DNA of 64,000 bases from Pseudomonas sp. SG20056 (GCF_031764535.1 NZ_CP134499.1:2728001-2792000); one strand, 5' to 3'. Positions 50,031 to 60,502 are shown, counted from the first letter of the stretch. A program made the numbers and translations. Notes: generated by a model not told the origin, from the letters alone.

Positions 50031-50659
50031 GCCTTGTCCTCGCCCATGTCGACATCACGGTCGCCCTGCACCACTTCCACAAGGCGAATCGCCTCCTGCT
50101 CCATGCCGACCACCAATTCGTCGACGCGGCGTTGCAGGTAACGGTGGAAGAACAGTGCCGGAATAGCCACCATCAAACCCGCCGCCGTAGTGATCAGCGC
50201 CTTGGAAATACCGCCGGCGAGCAAGGACGCATTGGCCATGCCCGACCCCATAAAGGAGCTGAAGATTTCGATCATGCCCAGCACTGTACCGAGCAAACCC
50301 AGCAGCGGCGCGATACCGGCGATAGTGCCCAGGGCATTCAGGTAGCGTTCCAGGTCGTGGATCACACGGGCGGCAGCTTCCTGGATGCACTCCTTCATGA
50401 TCTCGCGGCCATGCTTGGAGTTGGCCAAGCCAGCGGCGAGGATCTGCCCCAACGGCGAGTTGGCGCGCAGCTCCTTGAGCTTCTGGTTATTGAGTTTTTT
50501 CTCTTTGATCCACTTCCACACCTGACCGAGCAGGTTGGGTGGGGTGATGCGGCTCGGCCGCAGCGTCCACAGGCGTTCGGCAATGATGCCGGCCGCAGCG
50601 ATAGAACACAGAATGATCGGCAGCATCATCCAGCCGCCAGCTTTAACCAGTTCCCACAC
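50027..50659 (-). CDS. exbB: ExbB/TolQ-family (MotA/TolQ/ExbB) channel protein
   Basis: 210 residues with three membrane segments (WMMLPIILCSIAAAGIIAER; ALGTIAGIAPLLGLLGTVLGM; ISKALITTAAGLMVAIPALFF). GIAPLLGLLGTVLGMI is a hallmark of the family. Forms the stator channel with ExbD. It is separated from comEC by 72 bp. Confidence 0.9.
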   Translation of the reverse strand: MWELVKAGGWMMLPIILCSIAAAGIIAERLWTLRPSRITPPNLLGQVWKWIKEKKLNNQKLKELRANSPLGQILAAGLANSKHGREIMKECIQEAAARVIHDLERYLNALGTIAGIAPLLGLLGTVLGMIEIFSSFMGSGMANASLLAGGISKALITTAAGLMVAIPALFFHRYLQRRVDELVVGMEQEAIRLVEVVQGDRDVDMGEDKA

Positions 50660-50731
50660 GGTGGCAGATCCCCTTCACAAAAGTGGCGCCACTCTAGCAT
50701 AGGGTCGCGGCCTCGCCGACCGCCGCCGTTC

Positions 50732-52957
50732 TCATTTTTCCCGCCAAAAACGTGCTCGATAGCGCAAACCCTGCGCAGGCTCGAATGCGCCTAAACGAAT
50801 CCGTACCGCCCCGTGTTCGGCTGTGTCGTACAGTCGCGCATCCGATACCCGGTAACGCTCGACAACTTCGTAATGCGGATGGCCAAAGGCATTGTGCGCG
50901 CCACGGGAAACCAGCGCGGCTGTAGGTCTAACCTTTTCAAGAAAAGCCGCCGAAGATGAACTGCGACTGCCATGGTGTGGCGCCAGCAACCACTCTGCCG
51001 GCATGACCAGGCCGCTGTTGAGCAGTGCTCGCTCGGCTTGGCTATCGATGTCACCGGTCAGCCACAGCCGCTCACCATTGGCCTCGATACGCAGCACGCA
51101 GGACGCCTGGTTGCCATCGCTCGCACCATCCCAGCGCCAGGTACTGAATTGCACGCCATCCCACAGCCAGTGCTGACCACTGACGCAAGCTTGGGCCTGC
51201 AGTGAAGGCGCGAGCTTATCCGCTTCGCCACTGAGCACCTGCCTGACCGGCAGACCGCGCTGGATCGCTGCGGCGCCACCGGCATGATCGCTATCAGCAT
51301 GGCTGATCAGCAGCAGATCAAGCCCACGCACATCCAATGCGCGCAACGATGGCAGCACCACCCGCTCGCCCGTATCGAACTCACCAAAGCGCGGCCCGGC
51401 GTCATACAGCAGGTCATGCCCCTGGGTTCTGACCAGCACCGCCAGGCCCTGACCGACATCCAGCATCCACACCTCGGCCCGCCCGTATTCCGGGCGCTGC
51501 TGCGGGCTGAATAACAAGGGCAGCAGTAATAACGCACCCAGGCTACGCATCGGCAAAGCGGCTGGCAGGAGCAAAACCAACGCACCCAGCGCCACCAGCA
51601 GCCAGGCCCAGAATGGCAAGGCGCTGGGCAACCAGGCCGGCAGCCACAGGGCCAATTGCGTCAATAACTCGAACAGCAGGTCCAGCATCAAGCCTGCCAT
51701 CCAGAGCAGCGCAATACCCACCCCAGGCAAGGGCAGCAATAACGTGCCGAGCAATGCAAGCGGCACGACCAATAACCCAACTACGGGAACCGCCACCAGG
51801 TTGGCCAAAGGGCCGCTGGCACTCACCGGTAAACCGAGGGCCAGCAGCAGCGGCAACAAGCCGATGGCCATGGCCCATTGCGCGCGCAGCAAGGTGCTCC
51901 ACCAAGGCCAGGCGCCCAGCCGACCACTGAAGATCAGGATCAACAGCATTACCGCGCCAAAGGACAACCAGAACCCTGGCTGCAAACTGGCCAGCGGCTC
52001 ACTCAGTAACACCGCAAGCAATGCCACGAGCAGGGGCAACCACACACCCAGATGACGAAAGCGCCAGCGCCAGAGCAACACCAGACCGACCATCACGCAG
52101 GCGCGCTGCACTGGCACCTCAAAACCTGCCAGCAGGCCGTAGGCCAACGCACCAGCAAAGGCTAATGCACAGGCGCAGGGCAGCCAGGGCCAGTCGCGCG
52201 GCCAAAGCCCCAGACGCGCCAAGCCAGCAACCAGGCCATATAAAAGCGCCGCCAACAGACCGATATGCTGACCGGAGATCACCATCAGGTGCACCGTGCC
52301 GGTGCTCTGCAGCACCTGCCAATCCGCCGTCGACAGCCCCGAGTCATCTCCCAGCACCAGAGCCGCCAACGCGCCTTCGCGGCCATGTGCGGGCGTTGCC
52401 AAAAGCTGCTGACGCAAGCGGTCGCGCCAGGCCCCGGAACCACTGGCAGTAGCAATCAGTTCACCACTTTTCACCGTACCCGTGGCGCCGATACGCTGCG
52501 CCAACAGCCAGGCTTCGTAATCGAATGCTTGAGGATTAACTAGACCATGGGGGCGCTTGAGCCGTACCGCCAGACGCCAGGTCTCACCCGCGCGCACTAC
52601 CGGTCCGTCGTACCAGGCCAGACGCAAACGCGCGGGCAATTTGTCACGACGGGAGGCCACCTGCTCCAGCTGAAAGCGCACCACGCCTTCACCCACCTCG
52701 GGCAAACCGACCACCTGCCCTTGCAGCCACAAGGTACGCGCATCCAGCTGCCGCGCCAGACGATCATCCAGCGCCCACTGCGCCGATCCGCAGGCCCAGC
52801 TGAACCCAAACAGAAACAAGGCGATGGGATAACTGCGAAACGGCAGCAGCATCAAACCGGCTAACGGCAGAACAGCCAGCAGCCATTGCGGCGGCAACGC
52901 CGGAAGGAAGCGCAGCACCAATAACCCAGCCACCAGCGCCAAAATCCCTGTGCGCAT
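50732..52957 (-). CDS. comEC: DNA internalisation/competence protein ComEC/Rec2
   Basis: 741 residues from MRTGILALVAGLLVLRFL. Many membrane segments form the ComEC domain (about residues 200-490), and the C-terminal part is a metallo-beta-lactamase domain with ISHADSDHAGGAAAIQ and LLAPHHGSRSSSS. The MBL part is thought to degrade the non-transported DNA strand. Start preferred over the longer frame because the first hydrophobic segment begins here. Confidence 0.9.
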   Translation of the reverse strand: MRTGILALVAGLLVLRFLPALPPQWLLAVLPLAGLMLLPFRSYPIALFLFGFSWACGSAQWALDDRLARQLDARTLWLQGQVVGLPEVGEGVVRFQLEQVASRRDKLPARLRLAWYDGPVVRAGETWRLAVRLKRPHGLVNPQAFDYEAWLLAQRIGATGTVKSGELIATASGSGAWRDRLRQQLLATPAHGREGALAALVLGDDSGLSTADWQVLQSTGTVHLMVISGQHIGLLAALLYGLVAGLARLGLWPRDWPWLPCACALAFAGALAYGLLAGFEVPVQRACVMVGLVLLWRWRFRHLGVWLPLLVALLAVLLSEPLASLQPGFWLSFGAVMLLILIFSGRLGAWPWWSTLLRAQWAMAIGLLPLLLALGLPVSASGPLANLVAVPVVGLLVVPLALLGTLLLPLPGVGIALLWMAGLMLDLLFELLTQLALWLPAWLPSALPFWAWLLVALGALVLLLPAALPMRSLGALLLLPLLFSPQQRPEYGRAEVWMLDVGQGLAVLVRTQGHDLLYDAGPRFGEFDTGERVVLPSLRALDVRGLDLLLISHADSDHAGGAAAIQRGLPVRQVLSGEADKLAPSLQAQACVSGQHWLWDGVQFSTWRWDGASDGNQASCVLRIEANGERLWLTGDIDSQAERALLNSGLVMPAEWLLAPHHGSRSSSSAAFLEKVRPTAALVSRGAHNAFGHPHYEVVERYRVSDARLYDTAEHGAVRIRLGAFEPAQGLRYRARFWREK

Positions 52958-53091
52958 AGACTCGCTCCGTGAGTCGAATACAGCATTTAACCTGTCGATC
53001 AGCTTTTGCTTATTTGCTGTCACAAAGTGTGAAAGCAGGCTGTCATCAAAGGGTGCATAATGTCGGCGCTTTTACCCGCCAGAGAGCCTTC

Positions 53092-53625
53092 ATGCCGCGT
53101 CGTTTATTTAAGCGCTACATGCCCCACCCAGACCGCATCAAGGGCAATAAGTCCCTGCGCTTTCTGGGCAGCCTGATCCACGATCCCAATCTCTGGCACC
53201 TCAACCGCCATTCTGTTTCACGCGCCATGGCGATTGGCCTGTTCTGGGCAATGATCCCCATGCCCATGCAAATGGCCGCCGCCGCCGCCGTGGCCATTCC
53301 AGCCCGGGGTAACCTGCCGATTTCGATTGGCCTGGTCTGGCTGACCAACCCGATCACCATGCCGCCAGTGTTCTATTGCAGCTACAAGTTCGGCGCCTGG
53401 CTAATGAACACGCCTACCCTGCAAATGCCTGATCACATCACCCTCGGCTGGGTCGGCCATGTGCTGCAAACCCACTGGCAGCCGCTCTATCTTGGCTCTC
53501 TGGTGCTCGGCCTGCTGCTCGCACTGATCGGCTACTTTGGCACCAACGCCTACTGGCGCTGGTGGGTACGACACAACTGGCGCAAACGCCAGGAAAAACG
53601 TCGCCAGCAAGGCGCACAACACTGA
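53092..53625 (+). CDS. DUF2062 membrane protein
   Basis: 177 residues. MPRRLFKRYMPHPDRI, then RHSVSRAMAIGLFWAMIPMPMQM and GLVWLTNPITMPPVFY, the two hydrophobic DUF2062 motifs, and a very basic C-terminus. Function unknown; a glycosyltransferase-associated role has been proposed for relatives. Divergent from comEC and convergent with lolE. Upstream ORF extension is not conserved. Confidence 0.85.
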   Translation: MPRRLFKRYMPHPDRIKGNKSLRFLGSLIHDPNLWHLNRHSVSRAMAIGLFWAMIPMPMQMAAAAAVAIPARGNLPISIGLVWLTNPITMPPVFYCSYKFGAWLMNTPTLQMPDHITLGWVGHVLQTHWQPLYLGSLVLGLLLALIGYFGTNAYWRWWVRHNWRKRQEKRRQQGAQH

Positions 53626-53628
53626 AAC

Positions 53629-53659
53629 AAAAAAGCCGTTACTCAGTAACGGCTTTTTT
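53629..53659. terminator. Bidirectional terminator between DUF2062 and lolE
   Basis: AGCCGTTAC / GTAACGGCT stem with loop TCA, flanked by six A and six T. Confidence 0.9.
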
Positions 53660-53676
53660 GTTTCTGCCAGCGTAGC

Positions 53677-54921
53677 TTATTCGTAACGCAGCGCATCGGC
53701 CGGCTGAATTTGTGCAGCACGCCAAGACGGGTAAACGGTAGCCAGAAAGCTCAGGCTGAACGCTGCACCGCAGATCAACAGCACATCAGACAACAGCAGT
53801 TCAGACGGCAGGTTGCTGATGAAATACACATCCGAACTCATCACCTGCTGACCGCTCAAGCGCTCAATCCAGCCCACCAGCTGGCTGACATTCAGCGCGG
53901 CCAGAATACCCAGCACCGCACCGATCAACGTACCGATCACGCCGATCACCGTACCTTGCACCATAAAGATGCCCATGATCTGTCCAGGCGTAGCCCCCAG
54001 GGTACGCAGGATGGCGATATCTGCCCCCTTGTCCGCCACCACCATGATCAACGTCGCAATGATATTGAAGGCCGCCACCGCAACAATCAGCAGCAGCAAC
54101 AGACCGATCATGGTCTTTTCCATTTTCATTGCACTGAACAGGCTGCCCTGGGTCAGGGTCCAGTCTGCTGAGCTGTAGCCCTCGCCCAGCTCGCCGACAA
54201 TCTGCGCGGCGACTTGCGGCGCCTGGTAGAGGTCTTTCAACTTCAGGCGCACGCTCTGCACCTGCCCCGGCTGCATGCGCTGGATATGCGCGGCATCGGC
54301 GACATGGATCAGCGCCAGCGAGCTGTCCAGCTCCGCGCCAACCTTGAAGATACCGACCACGTTAAGGCGCTGCATACGCGGGCTGATCCCACCCGGCACA
54401 CTGCTCAGCTCCGGCACGATCAGCGCCAGCTTGTCGCCAACGCGCAACTGAAAGCGCCGCGCGGTGATCTCACCCAGCACCACGCCAAACTCGCCCTCGC
54501 GCAAGTCGCTCAGGCGGCCTTGCTGCATATGCTTGTCGATGATCGACACCTGCGGCTCCAACGCCGGATCGACGCCGTGCAGCTGCACAGGCTGCATCGC
54601 CCCGCGTACCGAAAGCATGCCTTCGAGTTCGGCAAACGGCACTGCCGCTACTACTTGCGGATTGTTCTTCGCGGCAGCAGCGACTTGCTGCCAGTTATCC
54701 AGCGGCTGCGTCCCGGCGATGCTGGCGTGCGGCACCATACCGAGGATGCGCGTGCTCATTTCCTTCTGAAAACCGTTCATCACCGAAAGCACCACGATCA
54801 TGGCCAACACACCCAAGGCCAGGCCGATCATCGAGGTCATCGAGATAAAGGAAATAAAGTGATTGCGCCGCTTGGCCCCGGTATAGCGGATACCGATAAA
54901 GATACTCAGCGGACGAAACAT
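53677..54921 (-). CDS. lolE: Lipoprotein-releasing ABC transporter permease LolE
   Basis: 414 residues with [38 protein letters not shown] as first membrane region, three more segments near the C-terminus, and the [25 protein letters not shown] loop found in both LolC and LolE. It is a close paralogue of the gene at 55627-56892. With LolD it releases lipoproteins to LolA. Stop region ends the operon. Confidence 0.9.
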   Translation of the reverse strand: MFRPLSIFIGIRYTGAKRRNHFISFISMTSMIGLALGVLAMIVVLSVMNGFQKEMSTRILGMVPHASIAGTQPLDNWQQVAAAAKNNPQVVAAVPFAELEGMLSVRGAMQPVQLHGVDPALEPQVSIIDKHMQQGRLSDLREGEFGVVLGEITARRFQLRVGDKLALIVPELSSVPGGISPRMQRLNVVGIFKVGAELDSSLALIHVADAAHIQRMQPGQVQSVRLKLKDLYQAPQVAAQIVGELGEGYSSADWTLTQGSLFSAMKMEKTMIGLLLLLIVAVAAFNIIATLIMVVADKGADIAILRTLGATPGQIMGIFMVQGTVIGVIGTLIGAVLGILAALNVSQLVGWIERLSGQQVMSSDVYFISNLPSELLLSDVLLICGAAFSLSFLATVYPSWRAAQIQPADALRYE

Positions 54922-55634
54922 CAGGCGGCCACCAGCTTGCCGTCTTCCAGACGCAGGATGCGGTCCATCTGCTGGGCCAGCGCCATGTCGTGGGTCACCA
55001 CCAGAAAGGCGGTCTGCGACGAGCTGCTCAGCTCCTTCATCAGATCCTGAATGCCTTGTGCGGTGTGATGATCGAGATTGCCGGTGGGTTCATCGAGCAG
55101 CACCAGACCCGGCTGATTGACCAGCGCGCGGGCGATGGCCACACGCTGACGCTCACCACCGGACAACTCCGACGGCTTGTGCGCCAGGCGATGGCCCAGG
55201 CCAACACGCTCCAGCAGTGCCGTGGCACGCTGGCGCGCTTCACTGATCGGCGTGCGGCCAATCAGCAGCGGCATGCACACATTCTCCAGCGCGGTAAATT
55301 CCGGCAGCAGGTGGTGGAACTGGTAAACGAAACCCAGGGCACGGTTACGCAGCAGGCCGCGCTGCTTTTCATTCAGCGCCGACAACTCCTCGCCCGCCAG
55401 CCAGACGCTGCCGGTGCTCGGCGTATCCAGGCCGCCGAGCATATTCAGCAAGGTGCTCTTGCCCGAGCCGGAGCTGCCGACAATCGCCACGCGCTCGCCG
55501 GGGTGCAATTCCAGCTGCAGGTCCTGCAGCACCACCACCGATTGCGGGCCCTCGTCGTAGCTTTTACCGAGGTTGCGACAACTCAACACTGCACGATCTT
55601 GCATAACCGAATCACTCATAACCTGATCATTCAT
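54921..55634 (-). CDS. lolD: Lipoprotein-releasing ABC transporter ATPase LolD
   Basis: 237 residues. Walker [16 protein letters not shown] signature [15 protein letters not shown] and Walker [13 protein letters not shown]. The start chosen overlaps lolC by 8 bp; two further in-frame ATG codons ([11 protein letters not shown]) are alternatives. It powers the LolCDE complex. The gene order lolC-lolD-lolE is standard. Confidence 0.96.
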   Translation of the reverse strand: MNDQVMSDSVMQDRAVLSCRNLGKSYDEGPQSVVVLQDLQLELHPGERVAIVGSSGSGKSTLLNMLGGLDTPSTGSVWLAGEELSALNEKQRGLLRNRALGFVYQFHHLLPEFTALENVCMPLLIGRTPISEARQRATALLERVGLGHRLAHKPSELSGGERQRVAIARALVNQPGLVLLDEPTGNLDHHTAQGIQDLMKELSSSSQTAFLVVTHDMALAQQMDRILRLEDGKLVAA

Positions 55635-56892
55635 AACGCAGAGCCTCCGCAGGCTGGGTGCGCGCTGCGCGCCAGGCCGGATACAGGGTGGCGAAGAAAC
55701 TCAGAATCAACGCCGCGCCACAGACCAGCAGCACGTCCGCCAGCATCAGCTGCGAAGGCAGGTAGTCGATGAAATACACATCGGCATTGAGAAACTTGAT
55801 CCCCAACAACCCTTCCAACGCAGCAATCGCACTGCTGATATTCAAAGCCGCTAGGCAACCCAGTACCGCGCCAATCGCTGTACCGAATACGCCGATCACC
55901 GTGCCCTGGACCATAAAGATCGCCATGATCTGCCGCGGCGTCGCGCCGAGGGTGCGCAGGATGGCGATATCGCCCTTCTTGTCGGTGACCACCATGACCA
56001 GAGTGGAGATGATGTTGAAGGCGGCCACCGCAACGATCAGCAGCAGCAGCAGGCCAATCATCGCCTTTTCCATGCGGATCGCCTGGTACAGGTTGCCGTG
56101 GGTACGGGTCCAGTCGCGGGCGTAGTAGTCGCCCTCGCCCAAGGTTTGCGCCAATGCCCAAGCGGTGCGCGGAGCTTCAAACAGATCAGCGAATTTCAGG
56201 CGAATGCCCTGTACCTGATCGGCCTGCCAGCGCTGCAAGCGCGCCAGATCCTGCACATGGGTCAGGGCCAGGTGACCGTCGATCTCGCCGGCGCCGACAT
56301 GGAAGATGCCGACCACGGTAAAGCGCTTAAGGCGAGGAAACATGCCGGCCGGGGTGACCGTGACTTCCGGGGCAACAAAAGTGACTTTATCGCCCAGGCC
56401 GACGCCGAGTTTGGCTGCGGCCTTAGTGCCTAGCACCATGCCGAACTCGCCGGGTTTAAGGGCATCCAGCGAACCCTTGCCACCATCTTCAGGCTTGAAG
56501 AAATTGCCGATAATCGAGACCTTGGCCTCTTCCAGCGGATCGACCGCATTGATCAGCACTTTCTGCACCTTGCCGTCGTTGGTTAGCAGACCCTGCATCT
56601 GGCTGAAGGGGGCAACCGCCAGCACCTGCGGGTTGCTTTGCGCCCGTTCGGCCAGGCTGCGCCAGTCCTTGATCGGCGTGGCGCTCTCGACCGTGGCGTG
56701 CGGCACCATGCCGAGTACGCGGGTACGCATTTCATGGTCGAAGCCGTTCATCACCGACAGCACCAGAATCATCACCAGCACACCCAGTGCCAGCCCGATC
56801 ATTGAGGTCAGGGAAATAAAGGATACGAAGTGGTTGCGACGCTTGGCCCGCGTGTAGCGCGTGCCGATAAATACGAACAGAGGTCTGAACAT
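55627..56892 (-). CDS. lolC: Lipoprotein-releasing ABC transporter permease LolC
   Basis: 421 residues, four membrane segments, large periplasmic domain between the first and second. N-terminus [32 protein letters not shown] is almost the same as in LolE, a sign of duplication. It is the first gene of the leftward lolCDE operon, divergent from the PilZ gene with under 100 bp between starts. Confidence 0.92.
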   Translation of the reverse strand: MFRPLFVFIGTRYTRAKRRNHFVSFISLTSMIGLALGVLVMILVLSVMNGFDHEMRTRVLGMVPHATVESATPIKDWRSLAERAQSNPQVLAVAPFSQMQGLLTNDGKVQKVLINAVDPLEEAKVSIIGNFFKPEDGGKGSLDALKPGEFGMVLGTKAAAKLGVGLGDKVTFVAPEVTVTPAGMFPRLKRFTVVGIFHVGAGEIDGHLALTHVQDLARLQRWQADQVQGIRLKFADLFEAPRTAWALAQTLGEGDYYARDWTRTHGNLYQAIRMEKAMIGLLLLLIVAVAAFNIISTLVMVVTDKKGDIAILRTLGATPRQIMAIFMVQGTVIGVFGTAIGAVLGCLAALNISSAIAALEGLLGIKFLNADVYFIDYLPSQLMLADVLLVCGAALILSFFATLYPAWRAARTQPAEALRYE

Positions 56893-56986
56893 GTCGGGGC
56901 TGATTCGAGGGAAAAAGAAACGTCCTTGTGGCGGGGCTTGGCGAGCAGCCTTACACTCTGACCACTACTGCTGCCATGGGTTCGCC

Positions 56987-57568
56987 ATGCCGACTCAAGA
57001 TGAAGATGATCGCCGCGAATACTATCGTATCGACGATACGATCGCACTGGAATTCACCCTGCTCTCGGGCGCAGAAGCCCTGGCCAGTGACGAGCTTCAC
57101 GACAGCTCCCCACTGTTCAACCTGCTCAGCGATCTGCACCTGATGGACTTCGAGTCGCAGCATCTGCTGCGGCACATCAGCGAGCGCGACCGCACCCTGG
57201 CCAATTACCTCAAAGTGATGAACAAGCGCATCGACCTGCTCGGTCAGGCCGTGGCGCAAAGCCTGCTGCGCGACATCGGCACGCCGCGCAAGGTCAGCCT
57301 GTCTGAGGGTGGTGTCAGCTTCAATAACCCTCAGCCCGTGACAACCGGCGCACACCTGGCGGTGAAGATGGTGCTGATGCCACAGGCCCTCGGTCTGCTG
57401 CTGCGGGCCAAGGTGGTGCACTGCAGCCCCCTGCCGTCGCAGCAATTTGAAATCGGTGCGGAATTCGAAGCTGTGAGCGATGCCCAACGTCAGCTACTTG
57501 CTCGGCATATCCTGCAACGCCAGGCCCTGGAACGTCGCCAGGCCCGCGAGCAACCCCTGCAACCCTGA
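56987..57568 (+). CDS. PilZ-domain protein (cyclic di-GMP receptor type)
   Basis: 193 residues from the ATG of MPTQDEDDRREYYRIDDTIA. The RxxxR motif is REYYR near the N-terminus; the second motif, usually [DN]xSxxG, reads SLSEGG here, with serine replacing the first Asp/Asn. The body carries helical segments before the beta-barrel. Position matches PA2989 of P. aeruginosa (from memory), a cyclic di-GMP binder. Likely a signal receptor; output unknown. Confidence 0.8.
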   Translation: MPTQDEDDRREYYRIDDTIALEFTLLSGAEALASDELHDSSPLFNLLSDLHLMDFESQHLLRHISERDRTLANYLKVMNKRIDLLGQAVAQSLLRDIGTPRKVSLSEGGVSFNNPQPVTTGAHLAVKMVLMPQALGLLLRAKVVHCSPLPSQQFEIGAEFEAVSDAQRQLLARHILQRQALERRQAREQPLQP

Positions 57569-57580
57569 TAGCGAGCCACC

Positions 57581-57883
57581 ATGCCCCGCCTGTTGCTGCT
57601 TCTTGCCCTGTTTATGCATCTCGGCGCTTACGCCGATACCCTGCAAATTCCTATCGGCCAGCAAGGTGGCAGCGCACTGCAGCTGCCGCAGTTCGGCGAA
57701 TCTCAGCGCGCCGTGCTCGAGCGCTTCGGCTTGGCCGATGAAGAACATCCTAGCGTTGGTAACCCACCGATCACCCGCTGGGATTACCGCGAGTTCAGCG
57801 TCTACTTCGAGCACAAACATGTGATCAACAGCGTGCGTCATCATCAACCCGGCGCAGCCCTGCCAGACAAGGAGCAACAGTGA
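57581..57883 (+). CDS. Small secreted protein of unknown function
   Basis: 100 residues. A signal peptide, LLLLLALFMHLGAYA, then a short domain LQIPIGQQGGSALQLPQFGESQRAVLERFGLADEEHP and WDYREFSVYFEHKHVINSV, a pattern also seen in other pseudomonads where it sits next to the GDPD gene and is sometimes labelled phosphodiesterase by association. I do not assign a function. Its stop overlaps the GDPD start by 4 bp, so the two are coupled. Confidence 0.75.
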   Translation: MPRLLLLLALFMHLGAYADTLQIPIGQQGGSALQLPQFGESQRAVLERFGLADEEHPSVGNPPITRWDYREFSVYFEHKHVINSVRHHQPGAALPDKEQQ

Positions 57884-58596
57884 CAGTCATCTATGGACAT
57901 CGCGGCGCCAAAGGCGAGGTGCCGGAAAACACCCTGGCCAGCTTCCAACAATGCCTCAAGCATGGCGTACGCCGCTGCGAGCTGGATCTGCACCTGTCGC
58001 GCGATGGCGAGCTGATGGTGATTCACGACCCAACCCTCAAGCGCACCACCGGCCACCGCGGCAAGGTAGTCGAGCATGACGCCGCTGAACTGGTGACCTA
58101 CGACGCGCGCAAAGGCGGCCCAGGCGCAGTCACCCCCTGTCCGATCCCACGGCTGGAAGAGCTGTTCCAGCACTGCGATTTCGAGCACTGGCAACTGGAA
58201 GTCAAAAGCGCCTCGAAGGTTCGCTCCGCGCGGATGGTCAAGGCGATTGCCGAACTGGCCGAGCGCTACAAGCTGACGGACAAGGTCACCGTGACCTCAA
58301 GCTCCCGCGAAGTACTAGGCGCCTTGCAGCGCCTGACGCCGCACCTGCAACGCGGGCTGGTCGCCGAATACGCCTGGCTCGACCCATTGAAAGTGGCCAA
58401 GCACTACGGCTGCCACCTGCTCGCGCTGAACTGGACGCTGTGCACCCCGGAGCGCCTGCTCAAAGCGCAGAAAGCCGGCTTGCACGTCTCCGTGTGGACG
58501 GTCAATGAACCGGCACTGATGCGCCGCCTGGCGGACTTCGGTGTAGACAGCATCATCACCGACTTTCCCGGCCTGGCCGTGGCGACCCTGGAATAA
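57880..58596 (+). CDS. Glycerophosphodiester phosphodiesterase
   Basis: 238 residues. YGHRGAKGEVPENTLASF holds the catalytic HRG...PENT motif, with ELDLHLSRDGELMVIHDPTLKRTT providing metal-binding Glu/Asp and the second histidine. No signal peptide, so cytoplasmic (UgpQ type). Hydrolyses glycerophosphodiesters to glycerol-3-phosphate and alcohol. A terminator follows. Confidence 0.92.
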   Translation: MTVIYGHRGAKGEVPENTLASFQQCLKHGVRRCELDLHLSRDGELMVIHDPTLKRTTGHRGKVVEHDAAELVTYDARKGGPGAVTPCPIPRLEELFQHCDFEHWQLEVKSASKVRSARMVKAIAELAERYKLTDKVTVTSSSREVLGALQRLTPHLQRGLVAEYAWLDPLKVAKHYGCHLLALNWTLCTPERLLKAQKAGLHVSVWTVNEPALMRRLADFGVDSIITDFPGLAVATLE

Positions 58597-58624
58597 CCAT
58601 CCCGGATAGCCCCAACTACAGAAA

Positions 58625-58657
58625 CGAAAAAACCGGCCGCAAGAGCCGGTTTTTTCG
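58625..58657. terminator. Terminator after the GDPD gene
   Basis: A 13-bp perfect stem, CGAAAAAACCGGC / GCCGGTTTTTTCG, with a 7-base loop; works for both the rightward GDPD and the leftward sth transcripts, although sth ends 100 bases away. Confidence 0.85.
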
Positions 58658-58756
58658 TTAAGCCTGATCAGAAACTTTCGCGATTAGGCCATCGCCAGTC
58701 GCAGGAGTCGCTGAACGGGTTCTCCCCGGCCGGCTCAGGCCACCGGCCGGAGCCGC

Positions 58757-60151
58757 TCAAAAAAGCCGGTTGAGGCCGTCGAACGCCGCCACCCGGTAGG
58801 CTTCCGCCATAGTCGGGTAGTTGAAGGTGGTGTTGACAAAATACTTGATGGTATTGGCCTCACCCTTCTGGTTCATGATTGCCTGGCCGATATGCACGAT
58901 CTCCGAGGCTTGGTAGCCGAAGCAATGCACGCCGAGTACTTCCAGGGTTTCCCGGTGGAACAGTAGCTTCAGCATGCCCACCGGCTCGTGAGAAATCTGC
59001 GCACGGGCCATACCTTTGAAAAACGCCTTGCCGACTTCATAAGGAATCTTTGCCTGGGTCAGCTCGCGCTCGTTCTTACCGATCGAGCTGATTTCCGGAA
59101 TGGTGTAGATACCGGTCGGTACGTCATCGACGAAACGCCAGCTGCCATTGTCGACGATGCTGCCGGCCGCCGAACGGCCCTGGTCGGCGGCGGCACTGGC
59201 CAGGCTTGGCCAGCCAATCACATCGCCCGCTGCGTAGATGTTCGACACCTGAGTGCGGTAACTCTGGTCAACCTCAATCTGCCCCCGGCTATTGACCTTG
59301 ATACCGATGTTTTCCAGACCCAGCTGATCGGTATTGCCGGTACGGCCGTTGCACCAGAGGAAGGCGTCGGCCTTGATCTTCTTGCCGGACTTGAGGTGCA
59401 GGATCACCCCATTTTCCACCCCTTCAACACTTTCGTACTCTTCGTTGTGGCGAATCAGCACGTTGTTATTGCGCAGGTGATAGCTCAGGGCATCGGAGAT
59501 TTCCGCATCAAGGAAGCTCAACAGCTGATCGCGGTTGTCGATCAGATCAACCAGCACGCCCAGACCACTAAAGATCGAAGCGTACTCGGAACCGATAACT
59601 CCGGCGCCGTAGATGATGATGCGGCGTGGGGTATGACCGAGGCTGAGGATGGTGTCGCTGTCGTAGATGCGCGGATGGTGGAAGTCCACATCCACCGGGC
59701 GGTAAGGCCGTGAACCGGTAGCAATGACAATCTGCTTGGCCACCAGTTTTTCCACCACGCCATTGGAGCAGACCACTTCGATGGTGTGCTCATCGGCAAA
59801 GCTGCCGGTACCGAAGAACACATCAATACGGTTGCGCGCGTAGTAACCAGTGCGCGAACTCACCTGCTTGGCGATCACCCGCTCGGCGCTTTTCAGCACG
59901 TCAGGGAAGGAGAACCAGCGCGGCTCGCCGATCTGGCGGAACATCGGGTTGGTGTTGAACTGCATGATCTGCCGCACCGAATGGCGCAGTGCCTTGGACG
60001 GAATGGTGCCCAGGTGGGTACAGTTGCCGCCAACTTCACGACGACTGTCGACCACGGCGACCTTGCGCCCGGCCTTGGCCGCGTTCATTGCCGCGCCTTC
60101 ACCCGCGGGGCCGGAACCCAGCACCACTACGTCGTAGTTGTAGACCGCCAT
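58757..60151 (-). CDS. sth: Soluble pyridine nucleotide transhydrogenase
   Basis: 464 residues from [23 protein letters not shown]-binding [17 protein letters not shown], the NAD(P) site [13 protein letters not shown], and the C-terminal dimer region [17 protein letters not shown]. The redox-active disulfide of related enzymes is missing: the segment reads [13 protein letters not shown] with Thr in place of the second Cys, as is known for this enzyme. Balances NADH and NADPH. A perfect palindrome CTGCGTACGCAG lies 60 bases upstream. Confidence 0.95.
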   Translation of the reverse strand: MAVYNYDVVVLGSGPAGEGAAMNAAKAGRKVAVVDSRREVGGNCTHLGTIPSKALRHSVRQIMQFNTNPMFRQIGEPRWFSFPDVLKSAERVIAKQVSSRTGYYARNRIDVFFGTGSFADEHTIEVVCSNGVVEKLVAKQIVIATGSRPYRPVDVDFHHPRIYDSDTILSLGHTPRRIIIYGAGVIGSEYASIFSGLGVLVDLIDNRDQLLSFLDAEISDALSYHLRNNNVLIRHNEEYESVEGVENGVILHLKSGKKIKADAFLWCNGRTGNTDQLGLENIGIKVNSRGQIEVDQSYRTQVSNIYAAGDVIGWPSLASAAADQGRSAAGSIVDNGSWRFVDDVPTGIYTIPEISSIGKNERELTQAKIPYEVGKAFFKGMARAQISHEPVGMLKLLFHRETLEVLGVHCFGYQASEIVHIGQAIMNQKGEANTIKYFVNTTFNYPTMAEAYRVAAFDGLNRLF

Positions 60152-60274
60152 GTTTACTCCTTCAGGACACACCGGAGCACTTGTACCGCGCTCTCGGCAG
60201 GGCCAGCACTGCGTACGCAGCCTGGCAATCAATTCGTAGCTGCAAGTCTAGCCTTTCAATCGACCGTAGGACGA

Positions 60275-60502
60275 TTAGCGTTTGGTCGCGTCATAGGCCA
60301 GGGCTGTGGTTTTGCCTTGCGAGTCGCTGTTGACCTCTTCGCACTTCTCGCGGCTACCACCACAGATCGAGCATTCCTTCTCAATACCCAGATTGGCGAT
60401 ACCGCCACACGAGCCGGCGATGGGCTTGCGGCCCATGATCACACCCACGGCCATCATGCCGACTACCAGCACCATGACCAGAAACACCACTAAAAACGTC
60501 AT
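60275..60502 (-). CDS. nqrM: Na+-NQR maturation protein NqrM
   Basis: 75 residues. One N-terminal membrane segment (LVVFLVMVLVVGMMAVGVIM) then CGGIANLGIEKECSIC, the four-cysteine motif of the NqrM/DUF539 family. It delivers iron to the NqrD/NqrE metal site. Its start overlaps the apbE stop by 4 bp, and it closes the nqr operon. Confidence 0.93.
   Translation of the reverse strand: MTFLVVFLVMVLVVGMMAVGVIMGRKPIAGSCGGIANLGIEKECSICGGSREKCEEVNSDSQGKTTALAYDATKR

Noticed and set aside
60209..60220. 12-bp palindrome CTGCGTACGCAG upstream of sth
   Set aside because: Could be an operator, but a single short palindrome in GC-rich DNA with no promoter alignment is not sufficient.
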